From: Actinophytocola sp.
Lineage (GTDB): Bacteria > Actinomycetota > Actinomycetes > Mycobacteriales > Pseudonocardiaceae
NCBI RefSeq assembly: GCF_009379765.1
Contig: NZ_WHTD01000004.1
Location: 41,097-105,096 of the forward strand
Direction: 5' to 3'
Length of the DNA stretch: 64,000 nt
How positions within the stretch are numbered: position 1 is the first letter of the stretch; each line of letters begins with the position of its first letter. Shown here one piece after another: positions 37,496 to 46,050 of this stretch. The notes under the pieces are model-generated. The model searched no databases. It had not been told where the DNA came from and saw only the letters and a program-made list of their open reading frames with translations. The position numbers and the translations under genes were made by a program.

Positions 37496-38176
37496 TCAGG
37501 ATACGGCGTCGAACACGCCCAGGGCCTCGTCGAGCAGGACGGCCATGCCGCGTTCGCCCAGGGCGATACCGAAGAGCACGTCGTCGAGAGCGCGCTCGTC
37601 CAGAGCGCCGACCGCGCGGTACAGCTCGCGCACGTGATGCTCGTCGACCTCGACGTGGAGCTGGAAGAACTTGTTGTCGAGCTCTGGGTAATACTTGTGG
37701 ATCGCGACGTCGACCGCGCCGTAGGTGATCGGCGTCATGCCCTCGTTGACCAGCATGTAGCCGATCGCGATCTCGGGCACGGGCTGGGTGGAGACGTTGC
37801 CGGCGAGATCCAGCGCGAGCCGGATGCCGGCGCGCTCGCGGTAGCCGCGGAAGTCGCCTTCGGTCAGGCCCACCGCGTGCAGCAGGTGGATGTAGTGCTG
37901 GAAGTGCGCCTCGTTCGGATCGCCGTTGCCGTACTCGTCATCGAGGTTCTCCTTGAGGACGTCGACCACGAGCTGAGGATCGGTGACCCGTTCGAGCATG
38001 CGAACGAGGATGGTGGGAAACGTCTCGCTCTCCCGGCCTGCGCACAGTATCCAGCGGAGCACCTGGTCCTTGCTCAGCGCCCGCTCGTGGGCCAACCGGA
38101 TGAAACGGTGGTCGCTGATCCGGGCGAGTGACTCCTCAGTCGCCGCCTCGACCTTCTTGACAGCGGTCGTGTCCAT
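37496..38176 (-). CDS. Heme-oxygenase-like diiron oxidase (iron-containing redox enzyme family)
   Basis: This 226-residue all-helical protein has the HDO ligand pattern: E81 and H91 on an early helix (EYGNGDPNEAHF), E145 in VNEGMTPITY, and H174-x3-D178-x2-H181 in HVEVDEHH. HDO enzymes assemble a labile diiron centre with oxygen and catalyse decarboxylation, N-oxygenation or C-C cleavage of amino or fatty acids (UndA, SznF and BesC are described members). No substrate-encoding neighbours are obvious. CTGGAG precedes the ATG. It lies 74 bases downstream of an HTH regulator on the same strand, probably its regulator and operon partner. Confidence 0.82.
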   Translation of the reverse strand: MDTTAVKKVEAATEESLARISDHRFIRLAHERALSKDQVLRWILCAGRESETFPTILVRMLERVTDPQLVVDVLKENLDDEYGNGDPNEAHFQHYIHLLHAVGLTEGDFRGYRERAGIRLALDLAGNVSTQPVPEIAIGYMLVNEGMTPITYGAVDVAIHKYYPELDNKFFQLHVEVDEHHVRELYRAVGALDERALDDVLFGIALGERGMAVLLDEALGVFDAVS

Positions 38177-38250
38177 ACGTGTCTCCAGGGTAGGAAGGGG
38201 AAATGGCAGGTCCGGCGGCCGTGACGGCCGCCGGGAGAATCGGGTCGTGC

Positions 38251-39390
38251 CTATCGGGCGTCCGCAACCCAGCCGCGCTCGTCGGACTCGAACACCGTGA
38301 GGTTGTATTTCTGGGCCTTGAACCGGGTCAGCTCGCGTCCGATGATCCGGTTCAGCTGGTTGAGGCGTCGCATGCCGTTGGCGCACGTCATGGCGACTTC
38401 GAGGATCACGGCGTCGTCGCTGAAGGTGATCGCCTCGATGACCTGGCGGCAGGCCTGCGGCATGTCCTCGCCGCTGATCAGCCGTTCGATCTGCTGCTGC
38501 GCGATGGTGCGCCGGAGCTCGGGCACGGTCCTGAGCTCCACGAAGAGAAAGGCGCGCTGCACACGCATCAGGTCGTAGTCCTCGGGCTTGTCCAGGATGA
38601 GGAAGCTCGGGGGCTTTTTCGAACCCGGCCGGCGGATCCGGCTGGCGTCGGTGATGAGGTACCGGTGGCCGGTGAACTCGCTGACGTCGGCCGTCGGGGT
38701 CTCCTCGGGGCCGATCATGTCGTTGGCGACCAGTTCGTCGTGCACGTGGATGTAGAACGCGTCGAAGTCGAAGCCCGCCGGCGCGGCCAGCTTCACCATG
38801 ACGTCCCAGCGACCGAGCACGTCGTACATCGCGACCGCCCGGACCTCGGGCGTCTGGTCGACGATCGCGCCGACGATCTGCCGGGCCTCCTCGGTGTCGA
38901 CCACCGAGAGCAGGGCGATGGCCATTACCTCGTCGGAGCCGAGCGCCAGCTGGCGGTGCTGGCGGCGGTGGACGAGAAACTCGGCCGCGCACTGCGTTCC
39001 CTCCAGCAGCGGCGCCTCGCTTGCCGGGGCCGGGTCTGGCACCTGGTCACGGTCGCTGGCGAGCACGTACCGGTCGCGCATGTCCTGGAAGGTCTCGTCG
39101 CCGACGTCCTGGGCGTAGAGGAGGTCGAGCAACCAGGCCGCCTGCCGGCTCATCACCAGCTTGCCGTCCAGCCAGCGGTTGACCATGGCCGGGTCGTAGC
39201 GGACCGCCCGGTCGCTGTCGCCGCGCGTGAGCTGATGCGTCCTCGCGGCGTCGGTGAGCTGTTTGGCCAGCGCCGACTGGGTCACGTTGTGATCGACGAG
39301 CAGCGTGCGGAGGGCAGCCCGCATGGCCTCTCGCGCCGACATTTGGACCTGACCGGTCAGAGTCACGCGGCAACGATAGACCATGCGCAC
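38251..39390 (-). CDS. HTH regulator with Lrp-like ligand region
   Basis: This protein of up to 379 residues begins with a lambda-repressor-like HTH (LRTLLVDHNVTQSALAKQLT, later MVNRWLDGKLVMSRQAAWLL). The middle contains AALLSVVDTEEARQIVGAIV-type and WDVMVKLAAPAGFDFDAFYI segments that resemble an AsnC/Lrp RAM-type domain (variation of DVLGRWDVMV), followed by a helical C-terminus. The start is uncertain: GTG 39390, ATG 39384 or ATG 39339, none with a strong ribosome site. It is followed by the diiron oxidase gene, and a strong palindrome lies about 240 bases upstream. No exact family is recognised. Confidence 0.65.
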   Translation of the reverse strand: MRMVYRCRVTLTGQVQMSAREAMRAALRTLLVDHNVTQSALAKQLTDAARTHQLTRGDSDRAVRYDPAMVNRWLDGKLVMSRQAAWLLDLLYAQDVGDETFQDMRDRYVLASDRDQVPDPAPASEAPLLEGTQCAAEFLVHRRQHRQLALGSDEVMAIALLSVVDTEEARQIVGAIVDQTPEVRAVAMYDVLGRWDVMVKLAAPAGFDFDAFYIHVHDELVANDMIGPEETPTADVSEFTGHRYLITDASRIRRPGSKKPPSFLILDKPEDYDLMRVQRAFLFVELRTVPELRRTIAQQQIERLISGEDMPQACRQVIEAITFSDDAVILEVAMTCANGMRRLNQLNRIIGRELTRFKAQKYNLTVFESDERGWVADAR

Positions 39391-39626
39391 ACAAACGGCG
39401 GTCGCGTATCGCTAGACGGACGGTCCTGACTTTGTACGTCCGCACAACTGCCCGGTCGATCGCGCCTGCGCAGGCGTCCTGAAGACCCCTGGAACGGGCA
39501 ACGAGGGGCCGGGGGTGAGCCGTCGTACATAAGAATCGAACGCCGCACGCGGAATCAGCAACGGTTCTACAACTTCCACAGGTCAACTGGCAAAAAGGTT
39601 GTCGCCAGACAGTAGGTCTGCCTATC

Positions 39627-39650
39627 ATCTTTGTATGGTCATACAAAGAT
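39627..39650. promoter_or_regulatory. Strong palindromic operator ATCTTTGTATG-gt-CATACAAAGAT
   Basis: Two perfect 11-bp arms are separated by GT. A further half-like GATCATACA follows at 39658. It sits in the 333-base gap between the leftward HTH regulator and the rightward small membrane protein gene, 74 bases before the latter's ATG; it is AT-rich against a GC-rich background. It is a likely binding site for the divergent HTH regulator. The rest of the gap shows no gene. Confidence 0.7.
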
Positions 39651-39723
39651 GTTGTTTGATCATACACAGCAGCTGCGGTTCGTCACGGAGTTCTTCCTAC
39701 CCACCACTTAGGAGGGAACCCCA

Positions 39724-39894
39724 ATGTCCGCCATCGCTACATCGACACTGCTCCTGGTGATCATCGTCGTGCTCATGATGATGGCCTGGTGGCGCACGGT
39801 GCTCAAGATCCTGGCGGTCACCGTCATCGTCCTGACCTCCATCGGCACGGTCGAGGTGGTGGCCGCCGTCATCGGCGGTTTCACCCCTGGCTGA
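39724..39894 (+). CDS. Small membrane protein, 56 residues
   Basis: A short gene with an excellent start, AGGAGG ten bases before ATG, encodes 56 residues with two hydrophobic stretches: LLLVIIVVLMMMAWW and VLKILAVTVIVLTSIGTVEVVAAVI. A basic WRTVLK loop lies between them. It is too short for common gene callers and shows no known family. Its promoter region holds a strong palindrome shared with the divergent HTH regulator, so it may be part of the same response as the diiron enzyme. Confidence 0.7.
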   Translation: MSAIATSTLLLVIIVVLMMMAWWRTVLKILAVTVIVLTSIGTVEVVAAVIGGFTPG

Positions 39895-39981
39895 GCGGCG
39901 ACGGTCTCCCGCCGGCGCGACTCTCTGCCGCAAGTAGCATGCGGCTCAGCTGATCGGTGCGGTTGAGCAGGGGAGACGTTC

Positions 39982-40926
39982 GTGCGGGAGATCGCCGTCT
40001 TCAGTGGTAGTGCGCATCCGGAGCTCGCCGACGAGATCTGCGCGCATCTGGAGGTGCCACTGCGGCCGGTCCGCGTGCGGCGGTTCGCCAACGACTGCCT
40101 CGAGGTGCAGCTGCAGGCGAACTGCCGGGAGCGGGACGTCTTCCTCATCCAGCCGCTGGTCGCCCCGGTCCAGGAGAACCTCGTCGAGCTGCTGCTCATG
40201 CTGGACGCCGCGCGGGGGGCGTCCGCGGCACGCACCACGGTCGTGATGCCGCACTACGCCTACGCCCGCTCGGACAAGAAGGACGCGCCGCGCATCTCCA
40301 TCGGCGGCCGGCTGGTGGCCGACCTCCTCGTCGCCGCCGGCGCGAGCCGGGTGCTCGCGATGACGCTGCACTCCCCGCAGGTGCACGGGTTCTTCAGCGT
40401 CCCGGTGGACCACCTGCACGCGCTGCGCGAGTTCGCCGCCTACTTCCGCCGCTACGACCTCGGGAACACGATCGTCGTCTCGCCGGACCTGGGCAACGCC
40501 AAGGAGGCCTCGCACTTCGCGAGCCTGCTGGAGGTTCCGGTGGCGGCCGGTGCGAAGCAGCGGTTCGCCGACGACAAGGTCGAGATCAGCTCGATCATCG
40601 GCGACGTGTCCGGTCGCGACGTGATCGTGCTGGACGACGAGATCGCCAAGGGCAGCACGGTGATCGAGCTGCTCGACCGGCTGCGCGAGCGCGGGGTCCG
40701 GTCCATCCGGGTGGCCTGCACGCACGGGCTGTTCGCCGACGGCGCGCTCAAGCGGATCGGCGAGCAGCCGGACGTGCTGGAGATCGTGTGCACCAACACC
40801 GTGTCGATCCCGGAGAGCAAGCGCACGTCGAAGCTGACCGTGCTCTCCATCGCGCCCGCGCTCGCCGAGGCGATGCGACGGATCCACAATGGAGAGTCGG
40901 TCAGCGCGTTGTTCGACGCGTCCTGA
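39982..40926 (+). CDS. prs: Ribose-phosphate diphosphokinase (PRPP synthetase)
   Basis: This 314-residue enzyme makes PRPP from ribose 5-phosphate and ATP. It has the N-terminal FSGSAHPELADEI loop, YARSDKKD, VSPDLGNAKEAS and the PRPP-binding DVIVLDDEIAKGST, where the more usual DDxIDTGGT is changed. Length fits class I enzymes. It starts at GTG with GGGGAGA upstream. The altered loop and isolated position suggest a paralogue of the housekeeping enzyme rather than the main copy. Confidence 0.85.
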   Translation: MREIAVFSGSAHPELADEICAHLEVPLRPVRVRRFANDCLEVQLQANCRERDVFLIQPLVAPVQENLVELLLMLDAARGASAARTTVVMPHYAYARSDKKDAPRISIGGRLVADLLVAAGASRVLAMTLHSPQVHGFFSVPVDHLHALREFAAYFRRYDLGNTIVVSPDLGNAKEASHFASLLEVPVAAGAKQRFADDKVEISSIIGDVSGRDVIVLDDEIAKGSTVIELLDRLRERGVRSIRVACTHGLFADGALKRIGEQPDVLEIVCTNTVSIPESKRTSKLTVLSIAPALAEAMRRIHNGESVSALFDAS

Positions 40927-41409
40927 TCACCCGCGCGGGTAGGGCCGCTGGCGGTTGACCGCCGCGGTCGCGCGTTCTCCGTTGTACGCCGGGCTCTCGC
41001 CGGGTGCCGGCACGCGCGTGCCGTACCCGGCGTTGGCCTGGTCGTTCGCGATCCGGCGCGCCTCCCGTTCGTGGGCGAACTCGTCGAACTCCTCGCGGTC
41101 CCTGATCCTGGTGAGCGCGCTGATCGCGATCCAGTGGGCGATCCCGATGATGATCAGCACGATGCCCAACCGCCATACCACCGCCTCGACCGCGTTGTCC
41201 ACCGGCACGTCGATCACGGAGATGAGCGCGAGCACGCCCAGCACCGCGAGGTGGAACAGCACCGACACCAGTCTGGTCAGCGACTCCGCGGAGGCGCTGG
41301 GCGCGGACTGTTGCAGGAACCTGCGGCCGTTGCGGTAGATGATCTGACCGTCGACCAGGACCAGCAGGGTACCGATCAGCAAGAACGCCAGATAGCTGTT
41401 GGTATCCAC
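40927..41409 (-). CDS. Membrane protein of unknown function
   Basis: This 160-residue protein has three hydrophobic helices (YLAFLLIGTLLVLVDGQIIY, LVSVLFHLAVLGVLALISV, LGIVLIIIGIAHWIAISAL) and a soluble basic C-terminal tail (IRDREEFDEFAHEREARRIAN onwards). GAGAGG lies eight bases before the GTG start. Its stop abuts the convergent PRPP synthetase stop. No family was recognised by eye. Confidence 0.7.
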   Translation of the reverse strand: MDTNSYLAFLLIGTLLVLVDGQIIYRNGRRFLQQSAPSASAESLTRLVSVLFHLAVLGVLALISVIDVPVDNAVEAVVWRLGIVLIIIGIAHWIAISALTRIRDREEFDEFAHEREARRIANDQANAGYGTRVPAPGESPAYNGERATAAVNRQRPYPRG

Positions 41410-41541
41410 GGCTTGCACCTCTCGTCGGACTACGGACCGTGAGTTACCCGTGACCTTCCCGGTGAAACCCGCCGTCCGGCCGAGTTTGTGACCGATCCGG
41501 TTCGGGTAGCCCTCGGGTCCGGCAACGAAGGAGGCGAGGAC

Positions 41542-41959
41542 ATGACAGTCGCACGCGAGATCATGACCCCCGACCCCCACCTGCGTGCGAGCCAGCGAGA
41601 CGGTGCACGACGCCGCGACCACGATGGCGCGGCTCTCGGTCGGAGCGCTGCCGATCTGCGGCGAGGACAACAAGCTCAAGGGCATGCTCACCGACCGCGA
41701 CATCGTGGTGCGGGTGCTGGCCGAGGGCAAGGACGTTCGCTCCGTGCATGCCGGTGAGCTCGCCCAGGGCACGCCGGTGACGGTGGCCGCCGACGACGAC
41801 GTGGCGCAGGTGCTGCGGACCATGTCGGAGCACCAGGTTCGTCGCGTGCCGGTGCTCGACGGCGACCAGCTCGTCGGCATCGTGGCCCAGGCCGACGTGG
41901 CCAGGGCGTTGGAGCAGGCGCGGGTCGGTGACCTGGACCGGGCCCTTTCCGCCGAGTGA
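41542..41959 (+). pseudogene. CBS-domain protein gene with a +1 frameshift near its start
   Basis: The ATG at 41542 (GAAGGAGGCGAGGAC upstream) opens MTVAREIMTPDP, a classic CBS-pair start, then the frame is lost at the CCCCC run near 41574-41578. The next frame continues with VRASETVHDAATTMARLSVG, LTDRDIVVRVLAEGKD and VRRVPVLDGDQLVGIVAQAD, i.e. both CBS motifs. Removing one C restores a normal protein of about 139 residues resembling Hrp1. It may be a sequencing error in a homopolymer. Confidence 0.75.
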
Positions 41960-41982
41960 CCGCACGGAAGGAACACGGACCG

Positions 41983-42432
41983 ATGCGCGGCGAGAGAACC
42001 GCACAGGCGACCGCCCACCAACTGGTCCACTGTGTACTCGACAGTGACTCCGACGGGCTCACCGACGCCCTGGAGGTCGTGGTGGTGCAGGGCGACCGGC
42101 TCGCCGACTACGTGCGCGAGGTCGTGGCCGAGCTGATCCAGGTCGCCACGACCGCGATGCGCGACACCATCGGCCCGACCACCGACACCATGGCATTCGG
42201 GGTCGACCTGCGCGACGACACCGACGACCCGGTGGCGATCGACGACCTGGTACCGCAGTCCCGCGCCACGGTCCGCGCGTTGCTCGCAGACCTCAACGGC
42301 AGCCCGGAGGACGCGCGGTTCCAGCTCGATCTCGCGGTGCGCGAGCTGGACCCGCTGACCGGCCTGGACGCCGTCCGCCGCGCACTGACCATGACGGTCG
42401 CGCTGATCCAGTGGACCGGTGAGGCGCGGTGA
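41983..42432 (+). CDS. Uncharacterised acidic protein
   Basis: This 149-residue, acidic, helical protein (AFGVDLRDDTDDPVAIDD; RFQLDLAVRELDPLTGLDAV) shows no recognised domain. The ATG at 41983 has AAGGA about 10 bases upstream; a GTG at 41956 overlapping the CBS stop (GTGA) would add nine residues. It follows the CBS gene directly, so co-expression is likely. It may be a stress-linked partner, but this is only positional. Confidence 0.6.
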   Translation: MRGERTAQATAHQLVHCVLDSDSDGLTDALEVVVVQGDRLADYVREVVAELIQVATTAMRDTIGPTTDTMAFGVDLRDDTDDPVAIDDLVPQSRATVRALLADLNGSPEDARFQLDLAVRELDPLTGLDAVRRALTMTVALIQWTGEAR

Positions 42433-42454
42433 GCCGCGTTCGCCGGACAGGTGA

Positions 42455-42988
42455 CTACCAGACGTCGCCGTCGCGCCAGTCGGCCACCAGCTCGCCGTCC
42501 AGGTCGAGCGGCACGCCGTCGACCGGCAGGACGTGCACCCCGCCGTCGTCGTCGGACGTGCGGCGCACCCCGTCGGGCGTGAGCGCCGCTGTCGGCCCGC
42601 GCCACACCCGCCAGCCCCGGGCCTTGTGGAACCCGAGGGCCATCTCCGACGAGCCGAGCGCGCCGAGGTCGTAGCCGCCGCGGATGATCTCCTCGACGGC
42701 CGTCATCACCGCGGCCGCGTGCCCCTCGCCGCGCCGGGCCGGGTGCACGCCGACGGCCTCGACGTAGCCCGTGCGCAGTGCCCGCCCGCCGTGCAGAAGC
42801 CTGCGCTGCACCACCGAGCCGTGCGCGACGAGGTCGGCGCCGTCGCGCACGAGGACGTGCATGCCGCCGGTCGCGTGCTCCCAGTCGTCGTCGAGCAGCC
42901 CGTCGAAGACGATGTCGAGCAGCGCGCGGGCGGCCGCACGGTCGGTGGCGTCGAGCAGCGCCGTGTGCGCGAGGCGAATGTCGATCAC
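42455..42988 (-). CDS. aac(2'): Aminoglycoside 2'-N-acetyltransferase, AAC(2')-I-like
   Basis: This 177-residue GNAT enzyme matches the AAC(2')-I family: DWEHATGGMHVLVR, AHGSVVQRRLLHGGRALRTGYVEAVGVH (acetyl-CoA strand and pyrophosphate loop), GYDLGALGSSEMALGFHKARGW-type segment, and the C-terminal TPDDDGxVxVLPxD-like RTSDDDGGVHVLPVDG with final DWRDGDVW. Family members acetylate the 2'-amino group of gentamicin, tobramycin and kanamycin-type drugs with acetyl-CoA; native roles may concern cell-wall sugars. The GTG at 42988 fits family length (about 181). It is divergent from the gentisate operon. Confidence 0.88.
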   Translation of the reverse strand: MIDIRLAHTALLDATDRAAARALLDIVFDGLLDDDWEHATGGMHVLVRDGADLVAHGSVVQRRLLHGGRALRTGYVEAVGVHPARRGEGHAAAVMTAVEEIIRGGYDLGALGSSEMALGFHKARGWRVWRGPTAALTPDGVRRTSDDDGGVHVLPVDGVPLDLDGELVADWRDGDVW

Positions 42989-43004
42989 CGAACCATTGTG
43001 CCTT

Positions 43005-43020
43005 GTTCCGCATCGTCGAA
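43005..43020. promoter_or_regulatory. GTTCCGC-type motif before the gentisate operon
   Basis: GTTCCGCATCGTCGAA (GTTC and GAA separated by nine bases) lies 52 bases before the gentisate dioxygenase ATG. It resembles GTTCCACATAGCGAAC (reverse strand of 51440-51455) and TGTTCCGCTGGGCAA (reverse strand near 52533-52547). The resemblance suggests one regulator, probably the IclR gene at 52568. Confidence 0.4.
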
Positions 43021-43071
43021 TCATTCTCGCCAACATTCTCTCCTAAGAAACACACGGGTACGGTGTCGGAC

Positions 43072-44115
43072 ATGACGAGTACCGCGGTGGACCAGGAGTT
43101 GGCGCGGCTGTACGCCGACTTCGAGGCGGCCCACATGACTCCACTGTGGACCCAACGCGAGGACCTGATGACCGAGTCGCCCCGGCCCAAGGCCGTGCCG
43201 GCGCTCTGGCGATGGTCCACGCTGTACCCGCTGGCCGAGCGGGCGGGCGAGCTGGTGCCGGTCGGCCGCGGCGGCGAGCGCCGGGCGATCGCGCTGCGGA
43301 ACCCGGCCATCCCCGGCGACCCGTACGCCACGCCGACGCTCTGGGCCGCGATCCAGTACCTCGGCCCGCGCGAGGTCGCGCCGTCGCACCGGCACAGCCA
43401 GACCGCGTTCCGCTTCGTGGTCGAGGGCGAGGGCGTCTGGACCAACGTCGAGGGCGACGCCGTCGCCATGCGCCGCGGCGACCTGCTGCTCACCCCGAGC
43501 TGGCACTTCCACGAGCACCACAACACCACCGACCACCCGATGGCCTGGATCGACGGCCTGGACATCCCGCTGGTCAGCAAGCTCGACGCCGGGTTCTTCG
43601 AGTTCGGCCCGGACCGGCTCGGCACCACCGAGACGCCGGCCCGCTCCCGCAACGAGCGTCTCTGGGGGCACCCGGGGCTGCGGCCGGTGGGCGCGCAACC
43701 GCGGTCGGCCAGCTCGCCGCTCGCCGCCTACCGCTGGGAGCACACCGACGCGGCGCTGGCCGCGCAGCTGGAGCTCGACGCCACGGTCACGCCCGGCCAC
43801 GCGGCGGTCCGCTTCACCAACCCGGCCACCGGCGGGGACGCGCTCACCACGATCCGCACCGAGATGCACCGGCTCCGTTCCGGGCACGCCACCGCCGCCA
43901 CCCGGGTCGTCGGCTCGGCCGTGTGGCAGGTGTTCGCCGGCACCGGCCGGGCACACGTCGGCGACCAGACCTACGAGGTGGCCACGGGCGACCTGTTCGC
44001 GGTGCCGTCGTGGGCGCCGCTGCGCGTGGAGGCCGACGACCAGCTCGACGCGTTCCGCTTCTCCGACGACCCGGTGTACGAGGCACTCGGCCTGGCCCGG
44101 CGGGAGGACGTCTGA
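43072..44115 (+). CDS. Gentisate 1,2-dioxygenase
   Basis: This 347-residue bicupin enzyme cleaves gentisate between the carboxyl- and hydroxyl-bearing carbons to maleylpyruvate. The N-terminal cupin has GPREVAPSHRHSQTAFRFVVEG with its iron-ligand histidines and SWHFHEHHN; the second cupin (from about residue 230) is degenerate, as in known enzymes. Length fits (about 340-350). It heads a three-gene operon (TGATG, GTGA overlaps) with the hydrolase and isomerase that finish the pathway. The ATG at 43072 is used; a GTG at 43063 is possible. Confidence 0.93.
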   Translation: MTSTAVDQELARLYADFEAAHMTPLWTQREDLMTESPRPKAVPALWRWSTLYPLAERAGELVPVGRGGERRAIALRNPAIPGDPYATPTLWAAIQYLGPREVAPSHRHSQTAFRFVVEGEGVWTNVEGDAVAMRRGDLLLTPSWHFHEHHNTTDHPMAWIDGLDIPLVSKLDAGFFEFGPDRLGTTETPARSRNERLWGHPGLRPVGAQPRSASSPLAAYRWEHTDAALAAQLELDATVTPGHAAVRFTNPATGGDALTTIRTEMHRLRSGHATAATRVVGSAVWQVFAGTGRAHVGDQTYEVATGDLFAVPSWAPLRVEADDQLDAFRFSDDPVYEALGLARREDV

Positions 44116-44933
44116 TGCGCCTCGCCACCATCCGCACCGCCACCGGAACCCGGGCGGTGCGCGTCGAGGAGACCGACGCGGTCGAGCTCGGCCACGCCGA
44201 CCTCGGCGAGCTGTTCCGGCGTCCGGACTGGCGGGCCGAGGCGGCCGAGGCGCAGGGCCGCCGGCACCCGGTCGGCGAGCTGGACTACGCGGTGCCGGTC
44301 ACCAGTCCCGACAAGGTCATCTGCGTGGGTCTGAACTACCGCAACCACATCCTCGAGATGGGCCGCGAGCTGCCGACCCACCCGACGCTGTTCGCCAAGT
44401 ACACCGGCGCGCTCATCGGCGCGTACGACGACATCACGCTGCCCGCGGTGTCCTCGGCCGTCGACTGGGAGGCCGAGTTGGGTGTCGTGGTCGGCAGGCC
44501 GCTGCGGCACGCCTCGCCCGAGGAGGCCGCGGCAGGCATCGCCGGCTACACCGTGGTCAACGACGTGACCGCCCGCGACTACCAGTACCGCGGCGCACAG
44601 TGGTTGCAGGGCAAGACGTTCGAGGCCACGACGCCGGTCGGCCCGTGGGTCGTCACCCCGGACGGCGCGCCCGAGCACGCGCTGAGCTGTGCCGTGGACG
44701 GCGAGGTGGTCCAGCGGGCGAGCACCGGCGATCTGGTGTTCGGCCCGGCCGACCTGCTCGCCTACGTCTCCGAGATCATCACGCTGCTGCCCGGCGACAT
44801 CATCGCCACCGGCACCCCCGGCGGCGTCGGCCACGCCCGCACTCCCGCCCGCTACCTGACCGACGGTGCGGTCCTCACCACGACGGTCGCCGGCGTGGGG
44901 GAGTGCCGCAACGTCTGCCGATCCGCGAAGTGA
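44115..44933 (+). CDS. Fumarylacetoacetate hydrolase family protein (fumarylpyruvate hydrolase)
   Basis: This 272-residue FAH-fold enzyme has the family core KVICVGLNYRNHILEMG, the metal ligands in DWEAELGVVVGRP and the catalytic VNDVTARDYQYRGAQWLQGKT stretch, followed by GDIIATGTPGGVG. In gentisate pathways this protein hydrolyses fumarylpyruvate to fumarate and pyruvate. The start overlaps the dioxygenase stop (TGATG). Its position between dioxygenase and isomerase supports that role. Confidence 0.92.
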   Translation: MRLATIRTATGTRAVRVEETDAVELGHADLGELFRRPDWRAEAAEAQGRRHPVGELDYAVPVTSPDKVICVGLNYRNHILEMGRELPTHPTLFAKYTGALIGAYDDITLPAVSSAVDWEAELGVVVGRPLRHASPEEAAAGIAGYTVVNDVTARDYQYRGAQWLQGKTFEATTPVGPWVVTPDGAPEHALSCAVDGEVVQRASTGDLVFGPADLLAYVSEIITLLPGDIIATGTPGGVGHARTPARYLTDGAVLTTTVAGVGECRNVCRSAK

Positions 44934-45592
44934 CCGCGCTCGACCTGGCCCGGGCCGGCGAACGCGTGCTGCTCGCCGCGTTCGACCGGCCCGTTCGGCT
45001 GCGGGCGCCCTCCGGGTTGCCGGGCTGGACCCGCGCGCACCTCGTCGCGCACCTCATCGGCAACGCAGGCGCCCTGGGCAACCTGCTGGCCTGGGCCCGG
45101 ACCGGCGTCGAGACCCCGATGTACGCCACCCGCGCGGCCCGCGCGGAACAGATCGGCCGCGACGTCCAACGCCCGGACGATTGGCTGGTGACGACCATGC
45201 GCGAGTCGTCGGCGTCGCTCCTCGACGCGATGACCGAGCTGACCCCGGCGCGGTGGGACCACCCGGTGCGCAGCGCGCTCGGCCGGTCGATCACCGCGGC
45301 CGAGGTGCCGTGGATGCGCGCCCGTGAGTCGTTCGTGCACCTGGTCGACCTGGACCTCGGCGTCACCTTCGACGACCTCCCGGCGGAGTTCCTCGAGCCA
45401 CTGCTCGACGACGCCACCCGGACGGTCGGCGGCAAGGCCGGCTGCCCGGCGTTGCGGCTGGTCGCCGGCCCGCACTCCTGGCCCCTGGCCGGCGGCGGCG
45501 CCGAAGTGACCGGCACGGTGGCCGACCTCGCCGCCTGGGTGACCGGCCGGTCCCGGCCCGCCGGCCGCCCGGCGCTGCCGGCCTGGCTGTAG
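44930..45592 (+). CDS. Mycothiol-dependent maleylpyruvate isomerase
   Basis: This 220-residue protein has the DinB/MPI four-helix fold: WTRAHLVAHLIGNAGAL carries one metal-ligand histidine, and RARESFVHLVDLDLG the glutamate and second histidine. The mycothiol isomerase converts maleylpyruvate to fumarylpyruvate in actinobacteria. The GTG overlaps the hydrolase stop (GTGA). With its neighbours it completes gentisate to fumarate and pyruvate. Confidence 0.9.
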   Translation: MTALDLARAGERVLLAAFDRPVRLRAPSGLPGWTRAHLVAHLIGNAGALGNLLAWARTGVETPMYATRAARAEQIGRDVQRPDDWLVTTMRESSASLLDAMTELTPARWDHPVRSALGRSITAAEVPWMRARESFVHLVDLDLGVTFDDLPAEFLEPLLDDATRTVGGKAGCPALRLVAGPHSWPLAGGGAEVTGTVADLAAWVTGRSRPAGRPALPAWL

Positions 45593-45597
45593 CCGGC

Positions 45598-46035
45598 TCA
45601 GCCGAGTGGAACGACGTACTGGATGAAGCCGCGGTTCTCGGCGACCTGGTCGTAGAGCCGGCGTGCCGTGTGGTTGTCCGCCTTGGTGTGCCAGTACAGC
45701 CGGGCACACCCCTGCTCGCGGGCCCACTCTTGGACGGCCGTGATCAGCGCGCGGGCGACGCCGTGGCCTCGGGCGGCCGGGGTGGTGAACAGGTCCTGCA
45801 GGTAGCAGGCGTCCGGCGCCGTCGTGCTCGCGTGCACCAGAAAGTGCGCGATGCCGACCAGTCGGCCGTCCAGCCGGGCGCCCAGCGCGCGCATCAGCGT
45901 GCCGGCCCGGAACTCACGCCACGCCCGGTCGTACACCGCGGCGGGCAGGACCCGCTCGTAGAAGGTGTTGTAGCCCTCGAACAGGTCCTGCCACGCCGGC
46001 CGGTCGGTCGGGTCGAGGCCGCCAACGGTGATCAC
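45598..46035 (-). CDS. GNAT-family N-acetyltransferase
   Basis: This 145-residue enzyme has the GNAT core: LQDLFTTPAARGHGVARALI carries the acetyl-CoA pyrophosphate loop, and WHTKADNHTARRLYDQVAE the final helix-strand. It probably acetylates a small amine. It lies 15 bases downstream of the ABC permease gene of the aromatic operon and converges with the gentisate operon, so it may be the last gene of the UbiD-type operon. Confidence 0.82.
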   Translation of the reverse strand: MITVGGLDPTDRPAWQDLFEGYNTFYERVLPAAVYDRAWREFRAGTLMRALGARLDGRLVGIAHFLVHASTTAPDACYLQDLFTTPAARGHGVARALITAVQEWAREQGCARLYWHTKADNHTARRLYDQVAENRGFIQYVVPLG

Positions 46036-46050
46036 GGGCGATCAGCGTAG

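Noticed and set aside
37462-37637. A start with strong AGGAGG inside the hairpin loop at 37439-37484
   Set aside because: The frame behind it is antisense to the diiron enzyme, serine/arginine-rich and short; the ribosome-like site is probably coincidence.
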